Origin: UBA9676 sp036005525
Lineage (GTDB): Bacteria > Actinomycetota > Actinomycetes > Streptosporangiales > Streptosporangiaceae
Direction of reading: 5' to 3'
DNA: 22,383 bases
NCBI GenBank assembly: GCA_036005525.1
Contig: DASYQM010000396.1
Span: 1 to 22,383 of the forward strand
Positions 1-8,905 of the stretch are shown piece by piece. Positions within the stretch are counted from its first letter, which is position 1; every line of letters begins with the position of its first letter. The position numbers were made by a program, and so were the translations under genes. The notes below the pieces were generated by a model, which was given only the letters and a program-made list of their open reading frames with translations, was not told where the DNA came from and made no database searches.

Positions 1-1485
<1,485 letters not shown>

Positions 1486-1499
1486 GTCCGGCTAGTCGT

Positions 1500-1528
1500 A
1501 AGGGGCGGCCCCCACGGGGCCGCCCCTT
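1500..1528 (+). terminator. Intrinsic-type terminator hairpin after groL
   Basis: A perfect 13-bp stem (1500-1512 with 1516-1528) closes on a 3-base loop and begins 15 bases after the groL stop. The stem is almost entirely G/C and only a short TT follows, as is usual for actinobacterial terminators that lack a long U-tract. Confidence 0.85.
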
Positions 1529-1627
1529 CGGCATTCCTGGGCCGCCCGGCACGCGCGGCAATCCCGGCACATTCCGCGGTAATGGCGTGGGCTCCACATT
1601 TAGCGGCATTGAGGGGATCATCTGGGC

Positions 1628-3070
1628 ATGAAGGTTCCTGCGGACCTCTCCGCCGACCGGCTCATCCGGGAGTATCTCGCCCGGGTAGCCGAAGCCGGCA
1701 TGCACTACCTGCCCATGGGCAGGCGAGGTGCGTTCGTGGAGGGGACCAGGCGCCGGATCGAGCGGGAGATCGGGCCGGATGGCATCGGGGATGCCGCACG
1801 CGCCAGGGACGTGCTCAGCAGGCTTGGCGACCCTGCGGATCTGGTCAGGGCCGAAAGTGCCCGGCTGGATGCCGAGCGGACCAAGCGCCAGCCGGGAAAC
1901 AGGGGGGCCGGCGGGGCTGACCCGGCCGGCGCCACGGCACCCCTGGCCGCCCGCCCGATCAAATCCCGGTGGCGGCCGGGCAGGGACGCGCGCATCACGC
2001 GCTGGCAGCCCTCCGCCGGCCAGGGCGACGACGCGGGGCCGCAGAACCGGCCGGCCGGCCAACGAGGTACACCGGGGGAGGGGAAGCGCAAAGGCCGGCT
2101 GGGAGGGCTGCTGCTCGACAGGTCGGGCCGCCGGGGTGCCCAGCCGGGAGAGCAGGCACCGCAGCAGGGCGGGCCGCCCTCACCTGCTGCCACCACCGGC
2201 CAGGCACCAGGCGGCACGGTCGGCCAGGCACCGGGCGGCACGGTCGGCCAGGCACCAGGTCCGGCCGGTCGGGCGCTGGGCGGCACGGCCGGTCAGGCAC
2301 CGCACGGCACGACTGGCCAGCCACCGGCCAGTCCGGCCGGCCAGGACCCTCGATGGTTCCCCTGGGCCTCGGAGGATGCGGACGCCCCGGCGTCTGATCG
2401 CACAATTCCACTCCCCTCCGGTCGTGGGACGAACCAGGCACCCGGCGGGCAGGGAACCCAGACACCTGGCGGGATCACTACCCGGGCGCTGGGGGGCGGT
2501 GGCACCGTGCCCCCGCAACGGGAGCCTGCCAACTGGGTGGGGCCGGCCGCTGCCGATGCCAGCCGGGCCGGGTCTGCTGCCCCGTCCGGGGGCGATACAC
2601 CAGCCGACGGGATTCCCCTGCCGCCTCGCGAGGTGTACACGGTGCGGGGCACCATCGCTGCGCTAGGCAGCGGCGCGGCGCGGCTGGCCATGGATACCGC
2701 CAGGCTGGCCCGCCAGTACCCGCTGGAGAGCGCCGCGGTCACGCTGCTCGCCATCGGCGGGCTCATCCTCCCCTTCCCGTACTGGCTGTTCGGCGGCCTG
2801 CTGGGCGGAATACTGGCGATCCGCTCGCGGATCTGGAATGCCCGCGACAAGTGGCTCGCGATTGTCGGACCCGCGGTCTTCGTGCTGGTGGGTGTGGTGC
2901 TGGCTGCTCTGATCATCGGTAGGCGGGGCCACACTGTCACGGCGTACCCGCACGAATTCAGCCTTTACGCCGGCACCCTGCTCCGGGTCGGCAACGCGTT
3001 GTGCGCCGTATATCTGGCGCTGCAGGCGCGGCGTGGGCCACAGCGCCGGTTGCCCCCTTGGAGGCGGTAG
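1628..3070 (+). CDS. HAAS-like N-terminal domain membrane protein with repetitive linker
   Basis: A 480-residue protein of unknown role. Residues about 1-80 form a charged helical domain (LIREYLARV ... VLSRLGDPADLV) whose closing LGDPxDL motif resembles HAAS/DUF1700-type domains, which usually sit on the cytoplasmic side of small membrane regulators. Residues about 85-340 are low-complexity Gly/Pro/Gln/Ala, with an 8-residue repeat of the GQAPGGTV type. The C-terminus has hydrophobic segments at about 369-397, 409-430 and 446-465, so the protein should be anchored in the membrane by its tail. The ATG is preceded by GAGGGG at 1611-1616. It has its own space between the groL terminator and the cold-shock gene. 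The HAAS assignment rests on motif resemblance only; HAAS proteins often pair with a PadR regulator, and none is seen here. Confidence 0.8.
   Translation: MKVPADLSADRLIREYLARVAEAGMHYLPMGRRGAFVEGTRRRIEREIGPDGIGDAARARDVLSRLGDPADLVRAESARLDAERTKRQPGNRGAGGADPAGATAPLAARPIKSRWRPGRDARITRWQPSAGQGDDAGPQNRPAGQRGTPGEGKRKGRLGGLLLDRSGRRGAQPGEQAPQQGGPPSPAATTGQAPGGTVGQAPGGTVGQAPGPAGRALGGTAGQAPHGTTGQPPASPAGQDPRWFPWASEDADAPASDRTIPLPSGRGTNQAPGGQGTQTPGGITTRALGGGGTVPPQREPANWVGPAAADASRAGSAAPSGGDTPADGIPLPPREVYTVRGTIAALGSGAARLAMDTARLARQYPLESAAVTLLAIGGLILPFPYWLFGGLLGGILAIRSRIWNARDKWLAIVGPAVFVLVGVVLAALIIGRRGHTVTAYPHEFSLYAGTLLRVGNALCAVYLALQARRGPQRRLPPWRR
2198..2338 (+). repeat. In-frame 24-bp minisatellite (GQAPGGTV-type units)
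   Basis: Six units encode variants of GQAPGGTV. The first two (2198-2221, 2222-2245) differ by one base; the third is shortened to 21 bp (2246-2266); units four to six are diverged. All lengths are multiples of three, so the frame is kept. It lies in the disordered linker of the HAAS-like protein. Confidence 0.85.
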
Positions 3071-3096
3071 GCGCGGCGGCAGGGCGTCGCCGCGCC
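3070..3096 (+). terminator. Possible hairpin terminator
   Basis: A 9-bp G/C stem (3070-3078 with 3088-3096) with a 9-base loop starts at the last base of the stop codon of the HAAS-like gene. There is no U-tract, so termination is plausible but unproven. Confidence 0.45.
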
Positions 3097-3169
3097 GGTG
3101 ATGGATCAGACTTTCTGCCGATTACCGCTGATCACGGCCCAAGGTGGCTGCCGTCAGTCGCCTATGACC

Positions 3170-3175
3170 GATAAT
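3170..3175 (+). promoter_or_regulatory. Candidate -10 element of the cold-shock gene
   Basis: GATAAT, one mismatch from TATAAT, lies 58 bases before the chosen start codon of the cold-shock gene. No convincing -35 hexamer is seen at the right distance. It would give a leader of roughly 50 bases. Confidence 0.4.
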
Positions 3176-3233
3176 CTGGGGAACGCGTGCTCCGCGCGTG
3201 CCCGCCCGCTCCTACACCGCGTGAGGTATGTCC

Positions 3234-3614
3234 GTGCCCACTGGCAAGGTCAAGTGGTATGACGCCGACAAGGGGTTCGGCTTTCTCACCCGCGATGACG
3301 GCGGCGAGGTGTTTGTGCATTCATCCGCCCTCCCGGCCGGAGCGACGCTCCGTGCCGGGCAGCGGGTCGAGTTCGGCGTGGCGGAAGGCCGCCGGGGTGT
3401 CCAGGCGCTTCAGGTCCGCATCCTGGAGCCGCCGCCCACTGTGGCCAAGACCGGCCGCAAGAGCCCCGACGAGATGATCGTGATCGTCGAGGATCTCATC
3501 AAGCTGCTGGACGGGCTGTCGGCGTCCTACCGGCGCGGCCGGCACCCGGACGGACGCGACGCCAGGAAGATCGCCGCTGTGCTGCGGGCGGTGGCCGACG
3601 ACGTCGAGGCCTGA
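3234..3614 (+). CDS. Cold-shock-domain protein with C-terminal extension
   Basis: Predicted single-stranded nucleic-acid-binding protein of the CspA fold that chaperones RNA. The first ~65 residues form the cold-shock domain, with the RNP1 motif KGFGFL and the RNP2 motif VFVHSSAL. The remaining ~60 residues are helical and charged (DEMIVIVEDLIKLLDGL ... KIAAVLRAVADDVEA), an extension found in long actinobacterial family members; its role is not known to me. I chose GTG at 3234 (PTGKVKWY) because GAGG at 3223-3226 then sits 7 bases upstream and family members usually begin M-P-T-G-K-V. The ATG at 3228 would leave only one base between that site and the start. From memory, a cold-shock gene also lies next to a groEL in Streptomyces. 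Confidence 0.9.
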   Translation: MPTGKVKWYDADKGFGFLTRDDGGEVFVHSSALPAGATLRAGQRVEFGVAEGRRGVQALQVRILEPPPTVAKTGRKSPDEMIVIVEDLIKLLDGLSASYRRGRHPDGRDARKIAAVLRAVADDVEA

Positions 3615-3723
3615 CCCGCCGCCCCCACCTCGTCACCGGCTGCGTCCCTGACCCGGCCGTTCCCGGCCACACGGATCACCGCACTCCCGGCGTGGCCAGG
3701 CCGCGTGCCGGGCTACGGTTCAT

Positions 3724-3744
3724 GGCCGGATCCGTGCTCCGGCC
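3724..3744. terminator. Hairpin in the convergent gap between the cold-shock and MFS genes
   Basis: GGCCGGA at 3724-3730 pairs perfectly with TCCGGCC at 3738-3744 across a 7-base loop. It lies between two converging genes, where a bidirectional terminator is expected. The stem is only 7 bp with no U-tract. Confidence 0.4.
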
Positions 3745-3774
3745 GGCGTGTCACCGACATCGTGGCCCGGGCAG

Positions 3775-5412
3775 CTAACGGGCGGGCGCGGGGCCCGCTC
3801 CGGTGCCGCTGACGGGCGGCCGGGGCGCGCGCCTTCGTGTCGCCGCCAGGACTCGCCGCCGCCGCTGAAGCACCAGCAGGACGAACGAGATGCCCAGCCC
3901 GGTGGCGGCTACCGTCAGGCCCGCCACACCGCTGGACGTCAGCGACATGAGCAGCCCGGCCAGCCCGCCCGCCACCCAGGACAGCTGGTTCAGGGTCTCC
4001 GAGACGGCGAAGGCGGAGGTCCGGATCTCCTCGCCGACCTCTTGCTGGACGGTGGAGTCCAGCGCGAGCTTGCTGAGCACCTGCCCGAAGGCGGCGACGA
4101 GCGCGACCACCAGGGCGGCCCAGAGCCCGAAGAACACCGCGCACAGGGCCGTGATCACCGTGGAGGCCGCGAGCAGGCCGAACGTGATGATCTGTGGCCG
4201 GCGGGCCCGCGTCGCCGATCCCAGCAGGCTGCCCAGGAGACCGCCCAATCCCGCTGCCGCGATCATCTCGGCTAGTGCGACCTTGTCGGGGACGCCGGGG
4301 AAGTGCTCGATCCGGAGCAGGAACGCCAGGAAGAACACCATGAATCCCGAGAAGGCGCGCAGGGCGGCGTTGGCACGCACCGCCTCGCCCACGACCGGCC
4401 CGAGCTGGCGCAACGTTCGCCATCTCGTCCGGTTCGGCGACGTCCTTGCGCCGTTGCCATAGCCCCCACCATGAGTCGACCCGCGACCGGTGGGCCGTTG
4501 CTGAGGGTGAGCGGCCCTTGGCTGCCCGGCCTGCGGGCGGGCGGCCGACGGCTCGCCGTCCAGCGGGCGGGTGCCTGCCCCCGGGCCGGGCGCCCAGCTT
4601 CCTGCTTCCTGCTCCCCGGTCGCTGGTGCCGCCGGGTCGGCCTCCTGCGGGCGCGGTACGTCGATCCGGGCTGGCACCCGGAAGGACAGGGCCGTCGCCG
4701 CTAGGTAGATCACCGTGCCCACCCGGAGCACCCACGCGGCGCCGTCCGACCCGCCCCCGGCGGCGAGAGTGATGCCGCTGGCGAGGAGAACCCCCAGGGT
4801 GGAGGCGATCAGCGCGGCCAGTCCGATGCGGCCGTTGGCGGTCACCAGAGTGATCTCTCTGGGCAGCAGCCGCGGCGTCACGGCGCTGCGGGTCACCCCG
4901 TATGCCTTCTGGAGCACCAGCACGCCAAACGCGGCGGGCAGCAGGGTGACCGAGTCGTGGTAGAAAACGGCGCCCGCCATCCCCCAGCACAGCAGCCCGC
5001 GCGCCAGCAGCGTGCCCGCCAGGATGTAGCGACGGCCGTCCTGGACCCGGTCCAGCAGCGGTCCCACGAGCGGGGCGAGCACAGCGAACGGTGCCATGGT
5101 GACGAGCAGGGCAAGCGCGACCTGGCTGCGGGCCTGGCTGACCGAGACGCCGAAGAACAGGGTGCCCGCCAGCGCGACGGCCACGAAGGCATCGCCAACG
5201 CTGCCGGCCGCCGTCAGCTCGATGAGACTGGACAGGCCGGTGCGCCCGGCCCCGGAGGCCCGCGTCAACCGCTGGACCACGCGGCCGGCGCCGCGGCTGG
5301 CGGATGCCCCCACCCTCGCGCCAGATTGGGCGGCGGACGTCACCCTCCGCGTTGCCCGCCTGGCTCTGAGCCGGCCGTCCGCCCATCCCATGGTTCCAAG
5401 TATTCTGCGCAT
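3775..5412 (-). CDS. MFS transporter
   Basis: A 545-residue inner-membrane transporter of the major facilitator superfamily; substrate not predictable. Residues about 1-55 are basic and hydrophilic. A first block of helices follows, with a motif-A-like loop PLLDRVQDGRR at about 118-128. A long Pro/Gly/Ala-rich cytoplasmic linker spans about 250-340, and a second six-helix block ends in an RRRR-rich tail. The linker is much longer than the usual MFS central loop. The start is uncertain: the ATG at 5412 has no clear Shine-Dalgarno, and a second ATG seven codons later (5391) is possible; the basic leader could also be partly untranslated. It is divergent from the DUF3027 gene and shares a ~134-base intergenic region with it. 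Confidence 0.85.
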   Translation of the reverse strand: MRRILGTMGWADGRLRARRATRRVTSAAQSGARVGASASRGAGRVVQRLTRASGAGRTGLSSLIELTAAGSVGDAFVAVALAGTLFFGVSVSQARSQVALALLVTMAPFAVLAPLVGPLLDRVQDGRRYILAGTLLARGLLCWGMAGAVFYHDSVTLLPAAFGVLVLQKAYGVTRSAVTPRLLPREITLVTANGRIGLAALIASTLGVLLASGITLAAGGGSDGAAWVLRVGTVIYLAATALSFRVPARIDVPRPQEADPAAPATGEQEAGSWAPGPGAGTRPLDGEPSAARPQAGQPRAAHPQQRPTGRGSTHGGGYGNGARTSPNRTRWRTLRQLGPVVGEAVRANAALRAFSGFMVFFLAFLLRIEHFPGVPDKVALAEMIAAAGLGGLLGSLLGSATRARRPQIITFGLLAASTVITALCAVFFGLWAALVVALVAAFGQVLSKLALDSTVQQEVGEEIRTSAFAVSETLNQLSWVAGGLAGLLMSLTSSGVAGLTVAATGLGISFVLLVLQRRRRVLAATRRRAPRPPVSGTGAGPAPAR

Positions 5413-5546
5413 TGGCGCGCGCTACGAATCGGCGGGCTTGACCGGACGTTAGCGGCCCGGCAACAGCCATAATGCTGGGCGATTTAGCCCGATCTGAGGC
5501 AAATCACGGTGCGAGCATGCGCCTGGATGGGGAAGAATTACTGAAC

Positions 5547-6404
5547 GTGAGCCCACCTCGGACGCGGACCCGGGAACCGGATGAGGTCTGCGCGCAGGCC
5601 GTGGACCTGGCGCGCCGTGCCGCCGACGAGATGGCTGGGCCGTCGGCCGTCGGCGACTACCTGGGCGTGAGAGCGGACGGGGAGCGGGTCGTCACCCACC
5701 TTTTCTGCTGTCTCGACCCCGCCTACCACGGATGGCAGTGGTCGGTCACAGTGGCCCGGGCTTCGCGCTCCAAGACCGTCACCGTGAGCGAGAGCCTGCT
5801 GGTGCCCGGCCCGGACGCCATCCTGGCCCCGGAATGGGTTCCCTGGCGGGAGCGGCTGCAGCCGGGTGACCTGGGCGTGGGAGACATCCTGCCCGCACCC
5901 GCCGATGACGAGCGACTGGTGCCTGCCGCGACGCTCGAGGGAGACGACGGGATGAAGGACCTGACAGAGGTCCTGTCCGTGGTGGCCGACCTGGCGGAGG
6001 CGGCCATGGGCGGTCCCGCGCCGGCCGATCTGTCTCCCTGCCGGGCACGCGTGCTGTCCGCGACGGGCCGCGACGAGGCCGCGCTGCGCTGGTACACCGG
6101 CGAGCACGGGCCGCGGAGCCCGCTCGCCCACGCGGCGCCGGGACTGTGCCGTTCCTGCGGCTTCCTTGTCCGTCTGGGCGGCCCGCTCGGGCAGGTGTTC
6201 GGCGTGTGCGCCAACAGCTATGCGCCGGATGATGGCCGGGTGGTCTCGGTGGACCACGGGTGCGGCGCACACTCAGAGGCGCTGCTGCCGCCGGGCAGCA
6301 GCCAGCCCGCCGTGCCGGTGATCGATGAGCTTGGCTACGACCTGGTTGACGTGCCCGGCGTCTCGGTGGAGGAGGCGGTCTTCGAGTCGTTCGAGCACGG
6401 CTGA
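5547..6404 (+). CDS. DUF3027 domain protein
   Basis: A conserved actinobacterial protein of unknown function, about 285 residues with this start. Recognisable blocks are RVVTHLFCCLDPAYHGWQWS, VTVARASRSKTVTVSE, LAPEWVPWRERLQPGDLG, and a C-terminal cluster CRSCGFLVRLGGPLGQVFGVC followed by HGCGAHSEA. The spaced Cys/His residues (CxxC ... C ... CxxH) suggest a metal site; that is inference. I chose GTG at 5547 because the following SPPRTRTREPDEVC resembles the usual family start and a GGGGAAG lies at 5529-5535; upstream in-frame ATGs at 5517 and 5472 would add 10-25 unconserved residues. Its last 70 bases overlap the convergent DUF2530 gene. Confidence 0.9.
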   Translation: MSPPRTRTREPDEVCAQAVDLARRAADEMAGPSAVGDYLGVRADGERVVTHLFCCLDPAYHGWQWSVTVARASRSKTVTVSESLLVPGPDAILAPEWVPWRERLQPGDLGVGDILPAPADDERLVPAATLEGDDGMKDLTEVLSVVADLAEAAMGGPAPADLSPCRARVLSATGRDEAALRWYTGEHGPRSPLAHAAPGLCRSCGFLVRLGGPLGQVFGVCANSYAPDDGRVVSVDHGCGAHSEALLPPGSSQPAVPVIDELGYDLVDVPGVSVEEAVFESFEHG

Positions 6405-6679
6405 GCTGCCTGACCGGCCGCTACCGCGCGGATTTCCGCCCGCCGCTGCGCCTTGCGGGCGCGGGCTCGCTTGAAGTAGGGCACGTACCACAGCCCGAAC
6501 AGCCCCATGCAGAGCCCGGCAACGCAGGTCCACACCCACCACTGCTCGTCGGCGGGGAGCCGCGGGCGCAAGACCAGAACCACCACGAGGGCGATCGCCC
6601 ATGCGATCGTGATAACCGCCGTCACCCGCTGGTCATTGGCCTCAAGTGGCGGCGGCGCCGGCCGCCTGTTTCCGGTCAC
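6335..6679 (-). CDS. DUF2530 small membrane protein
   Basis: A 114-residue protein with two predicted membrane helices (VITIAWAIALVVVLVL and WVWTCVAGLCMGLFGLWYV) and a basic stretch KRARARKAQRRAE on the cytoplasmic side. The WWVWTC-GLxGLWYV core matches the actinobacterial DUF2530 family, whose function is unknown. Its C-terminal 23 codons are antisense to the end of the DUF3027 gene, so the two are convergent and overlapping. The tail beyond about residue 90 is hydrophilic and unlike the family, which suggests it arose by extension into the neighbour. Confidence 0.85.
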   Translation of the reverse strand: MTGNRRPAPPPLEANDQRVTAVITIAWAIALVVVLVLRPRLPADEQWWVWTCVAGLCMGLFGLWYVPYFKRARARKAQRRAEIRAVAAGQAAQPCSNDSKTASSTETPGTSTRS

Positions 6680-6712
6680 GTGTCCAGGCTAACCTGGTCG
6701 TCGGCGCGCTGG

Positions 6713-6767
6713 TTGACGAAATGTTTCGCCTCCGCGTACTGTTAGCAAGAGTAATGACTCAGGCTAA
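6713..6767 (+). promoter_or_regulatory. Promoter with overlapping palindromic operator for the MarR gene
   Basis: TTGACG (6713-6718), an 18-base spacer and TACTGT (6737-6742) form a good housekeeping-type promoter. A 26-bp interrupted palindrome spans 6742-6767: outer arms TTAGC and GCTAA and inner arms GAGT and ACTC share one centre (6754/6755). It covers the last base of the -10 and the predicted transcription start. A second short palindrome, CGAAA-TG-TTTCG, sits at 6717-6728 in the spacer. The start codon follows at 6773. MarR proteins typically bind such sites to repress their own operon. Confidence 0.7.
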
Positions 6768-6772
6768 TAAAG

Positions 6773-7222
6773 ATGACACTACAGCAGCGGGCCGATATCG
6801 GCCTGGCCACCGCACTCCGGATCTCGGTGAGCCGTCTGGCACGACGGCTCCGGGTCGAGCGGCTCGTGCCCGAACTGGCCGGGCCGGCGCTCTCCGACAC
6901 CCAGCTGGCCGCCCTGGCGACGCTGGAGCGGCACGGCGCGATGACCCCAGGGGAGCTGGCCGAACACGAGAAGGTGCAGCCGCCTTCCATGACCCGCGTC
7001 ATCGCCGCTTTGGTGGACTGGCAGCTCGTGGCCCGGGCGCCGCATCCCACGGACCGTCGTCAGGTGATACTCACCGTGACCCAGGGCGGCCGGAACTTGG
7101 TGCAGAAGGTCCGCCGGCGCCGGGAGGCCTGGCTGGCGAGGCGGCTGGCGGAGCTGACCCCGGAGGAGCGGGCGACCTTGCGGGCCGCAGCGCCGATCCT
7201 GGAGAAGCTCAGCCAGTCCTGA
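6773..7222 (+). CDS. MarR family transcriptional regulator
   Basis: A 149-residue winged-helix repressor. The DNA-binding part is clear: LSDTQLAALATLERHGAMTPGELAEHEKVQPPSMTRVIAALVDWQLVAR, then the wing with PTDRRQVILTVT, flanked by dimerisation helices at both ends. Regulators of this family usually release DNA on binding small phenolic or drug-like ligands. It lies directly before an MFS exporter, with the stop codon touching or overlapping that gene, so the two probably form one operon controlled by the palindrome at 6742-6767. The ATG lacks a strong Shine-Dalgarno and the leader is short. Confidence 0.93.
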   Translation: MTLQQRADIGLATALRISVSRLARRLRVERLVPELAGPALSDTQLAALATLERHGAMTPGELAEHEKVQPPSMTRVIAALVDWQLVARAPHPTDRRQVILTVTQGGRNLVQKVRRRREAWLARRLAELTPEERATLRAAAPILEKLSQS

Positions 7223-7332
7223 CCGGCCGGCCGCGACGTTTCCGGGCCGGTGGTCCGCGGCGTTTCCGGGCCGGTGGTCCGCGGCGTTTCCTGACGGGGG
7301 GCCCGCGGCGTTTCCTGGCCGCCTGGCCTTGG
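7213..7332 (+). repeat. 24-bp tandem repeat starting at the MarR stop codon
   Basis: Units at 7237-7260 and 7261-7284 are identical; 7285-7308 and 7309-7332 are diverged. The preceding 24 bases (7213-7236), which contain the MarR stop, match the third unit at 16 of 24 positions and share its CCTGAC core. Read in the transporter frame the units encode RFRAGGPR-like basic octapeptides. Confidence 0.85.
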
Positions 7333-8628
7333 CGCCCCCGGATCAGCCGTCCCCGGCGTTCGTGGCTGCGCACCTTCGCATCGCTTGGGACTCGCAACTA
7401 CCGGCTGTTCGTGACCGGACAGGTGGTCTCGAACACCGGCACCTGGATGCAGCGTGTGGCGCAGGACTGGCTAGTGCTGGAGCTGACCCACGGCAGCGGC
7501 ACCGCTCTCGGCATCGCCACCGGGCTCCAGTTCCTGCCCCAGCTGCTGTTCAGCCTGTGGGGCGGGATGATCGCGGACCGCTATCCCAAGCGCCGCATTC
7601 TGTTCGCCACCCAGGCCAGCATGGGCGCGCTGGCGCTCATCCTCGGCGTGCTGGCCCTGACCGGTGCGGTGGCCGTCTGGCAGGTTTACGTGCTGGCTTT
7701 CGCGCTCGGCATGGTCGCCGTCGTGGACAATCCCACCCGCCAGACGTTCGTCGCGGAGATGGTGGGCCGGACCGGGATGGCCAACGCCATAGCGCTGAAC
7801 AGCGCCGCCTTCAACCTGGCCCGGATCACCGGCCCGGCAGTCGCCGGCCTGGTCATCAGCACCGTCGGCACCCCGGCCGCGTTCCTGGTGAACGCCGCCT
7901 CCTTCGGCGCCGTCCTCGTCGGGCTCAAGCTGATGCGCCCCGCCGAGTTCCACCCGGTGGAGCGGGCGCCGAGGGCAGCCGGCCAGTTGCGGGAGGCACT
8001 GGCCTATGTCCGGGCCCGCCCGAACCTGTGGCTGACCCTGGCGCTCGTGTTCTTCGTCGCCACGTTTGGCATGAATTTCCAGGTGACCACCGCGCTGATG
8101 TCCCGCGGCGTGTTCCACAACGGGGCAGGGGCGTTCGGGCTGGCCTCCGCCATGTTCGCGGTGGGCGCGCTCGGCGGTGCGCTGCTGGCCGCCCGCCGGG
8201 CACGGCCCGGCATGCGGCTGCTGCTCACCACCGCGCTCGCTTTCGGCGTGCTGGAGGTGGTGGCCGGGCTGATGCCGACGTTCTGGTCGTTCCTGGCCCT
8301 GCTGGTGCCGACCGGCCTGGCGCTGCTGATGTTCACTACCACCGCCAACTCAACCACCCAGCTCGGCACCACCTATGCCGTCCGCGGCCGGGTGATGGGC
8401 CTGTACATGCTGGTATTCCTCGGCGGTGCCCCGCTGGGGTCGCCTCTGGTCGGCTGGGCGGCCGAGCAGTTCGGGGCGCGGATGAGCCTGATCGCCGGTG
8501 GCCTGGTCTCCGTGCTGGCAGCCGTCGTGGCGGCGTTTCTGCTGGCCAGGGCACGAGAGGTGCCGGTCCGCGGCTACCTCCGCCGCGGCGCGGCCGCTCC
8601 AGCGCCACCTGACCCGCTGGCGGCCTAA
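7219..8628 (+). CDS. MFS exporter (DHA3/enterobactin-exporter-like)
   Basis: A twelve-helix efflux transporter of the major facilitator superfamily. It has the family opening RTFASLGTRNYRLFVTGQ, NTGTWMQRVAQDWLVLEL, the motif-A loop GGMIADRYPKRRI, and DNPTRQTFVAEMVG. Expected substrate is a drug or secondary metabolite, by analogy with MarR-linked exporters. The start is unresolved: the frame has no ATG, GTG or TTG between about 6757 and 7411. GTG at 7411 would cut into the first membrane helix. I place the start tentatively at CTG 7219, which overlaps the MarR stop (CTGA) and follows GGAGAAG at 7201-7207. This adds a basic, repeat-derived leader of about 50 residues. The 3' end runs into a 38-bp tandem repeat. 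Confidence 0.85.
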   Translation: MTGRPRRFRAGGPRRFRAGGPRRFLTGGPRRFLAAWPWRPRISRPRRSWLRTFASLGTRNYRLFVTGQVVSNTGTWMQRVAQDWLVLELTHGSGTALGIATGLQFLPQLLFSLWGGMIADRYPKRRILFATQASMGALALILGVLALTGAVAVWQVYVLAFALGMVAVVDNPTRQTFVAEMVGRTGMANAIALNSAAFNLARITGPAVAGLVISTVGTPAAFLVNAASFGAVLVGLKLMRPAEFHPVERAPRAAGQLREALAYVRARPNLWLTLALVFFVATFGMNFQVTTALMSRGVFHNGAGAFGLASAMFAVGALGGALLAARRARPGMRLLLTTALAFGVLEVVAGLMPTFWSFLALLVPTGLALLMFTTTANSTTQLGTTYAVRGRVMGLYMLVFLGGAPLGSPLVGWAAEQFGARMSLIAGGLVSVLAAVVAAFLLARAREVPVRGYLRRGAAAPAPPDPLAA

Positions 8629-8728
8629 ACACGGCGCTCGCGCCACCTGACCCGCAGGAGGCCTAAGCACGGCGCTCGCGCCGCCTGACCCGCAGGCGGC
8701 CTGAGCATGGCGGCCGCGCCGCGTGAGG
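8595..8728 (+). repeat. 38-bp tandem repeat including the MFS stop codon
   Basis: Units begin at 8595, 8633 and 8671, with a partial fourth from 8709. The shared core is GCGCCxCCTGACCCGC followed by GGCCTRA. The first unit contains the last codons and TAA stop of the MFS gene, so the array copies the gene's 3' end into the intergenic region. Confidence 0.85.
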
Positions 8729-8751
8729 TCATCGGTGCCGCCGGGGAGGAG

Positions 8752-8859
8752 TTCTCGCTCCGGCGGGATCATGATGCACATGATCGAGGAGTACGCGCGC
8801 CGCACAACGGCCGCGCGGACCTGCTGATCGAGCGGATCGACGGCAGGGCGGGCGCCTGA
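8752..8859 (+). pseudogene. C-terminal relic of a DUF664/DinB-like protein
   Basis: Three short blocks in two frames spell a familiar C-terminus: SLR in one frame, then IMMHMIEEYAR in a second (from about 8768), then HNGRADLLIERIDG back in the first, ending at TGA 8857-8859. This matches the SLRW-x-HMIEEYARHNGHADLLRE-x-IDG end that I recall for DUF664 (DinB-like, possibly mycothiol-linked) proteins. The two frame changes and the absence of the other ~120 residues show it is dead. The upstream part is replaced by the 38-bp tandem repeat, which may have formed during the loss. Confidence 0.65.
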
Positions 8860-8905
8860 CCGCGGGATAGCGGCGCGGCCGGGCTCGGACTGCTACGAAT
8901 GGCCT

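Noticed and set aside
3713..5470. 585-residue minus-strand ORF over the MFS gene
   Set aside because: It is an Arg/Gly/Pro-rich alternative frame of the transporter gene with no recognisable domain.
6646..8628. 660-residue reading of the MFS gene starting at ATG 6646
   Set aside because: It would cover the whole marR gene in another frame with an Arg/Gly/Pro-rich shadow sequence and bypass the marR promoter; homology begins only at about 7360.
8707..8859. 50-residue ORF from ATG 8707
   Set aside because: It mixes repeat sequence with a frameshifted DUF664 tail, so it is better explained as a relic than as a gene.
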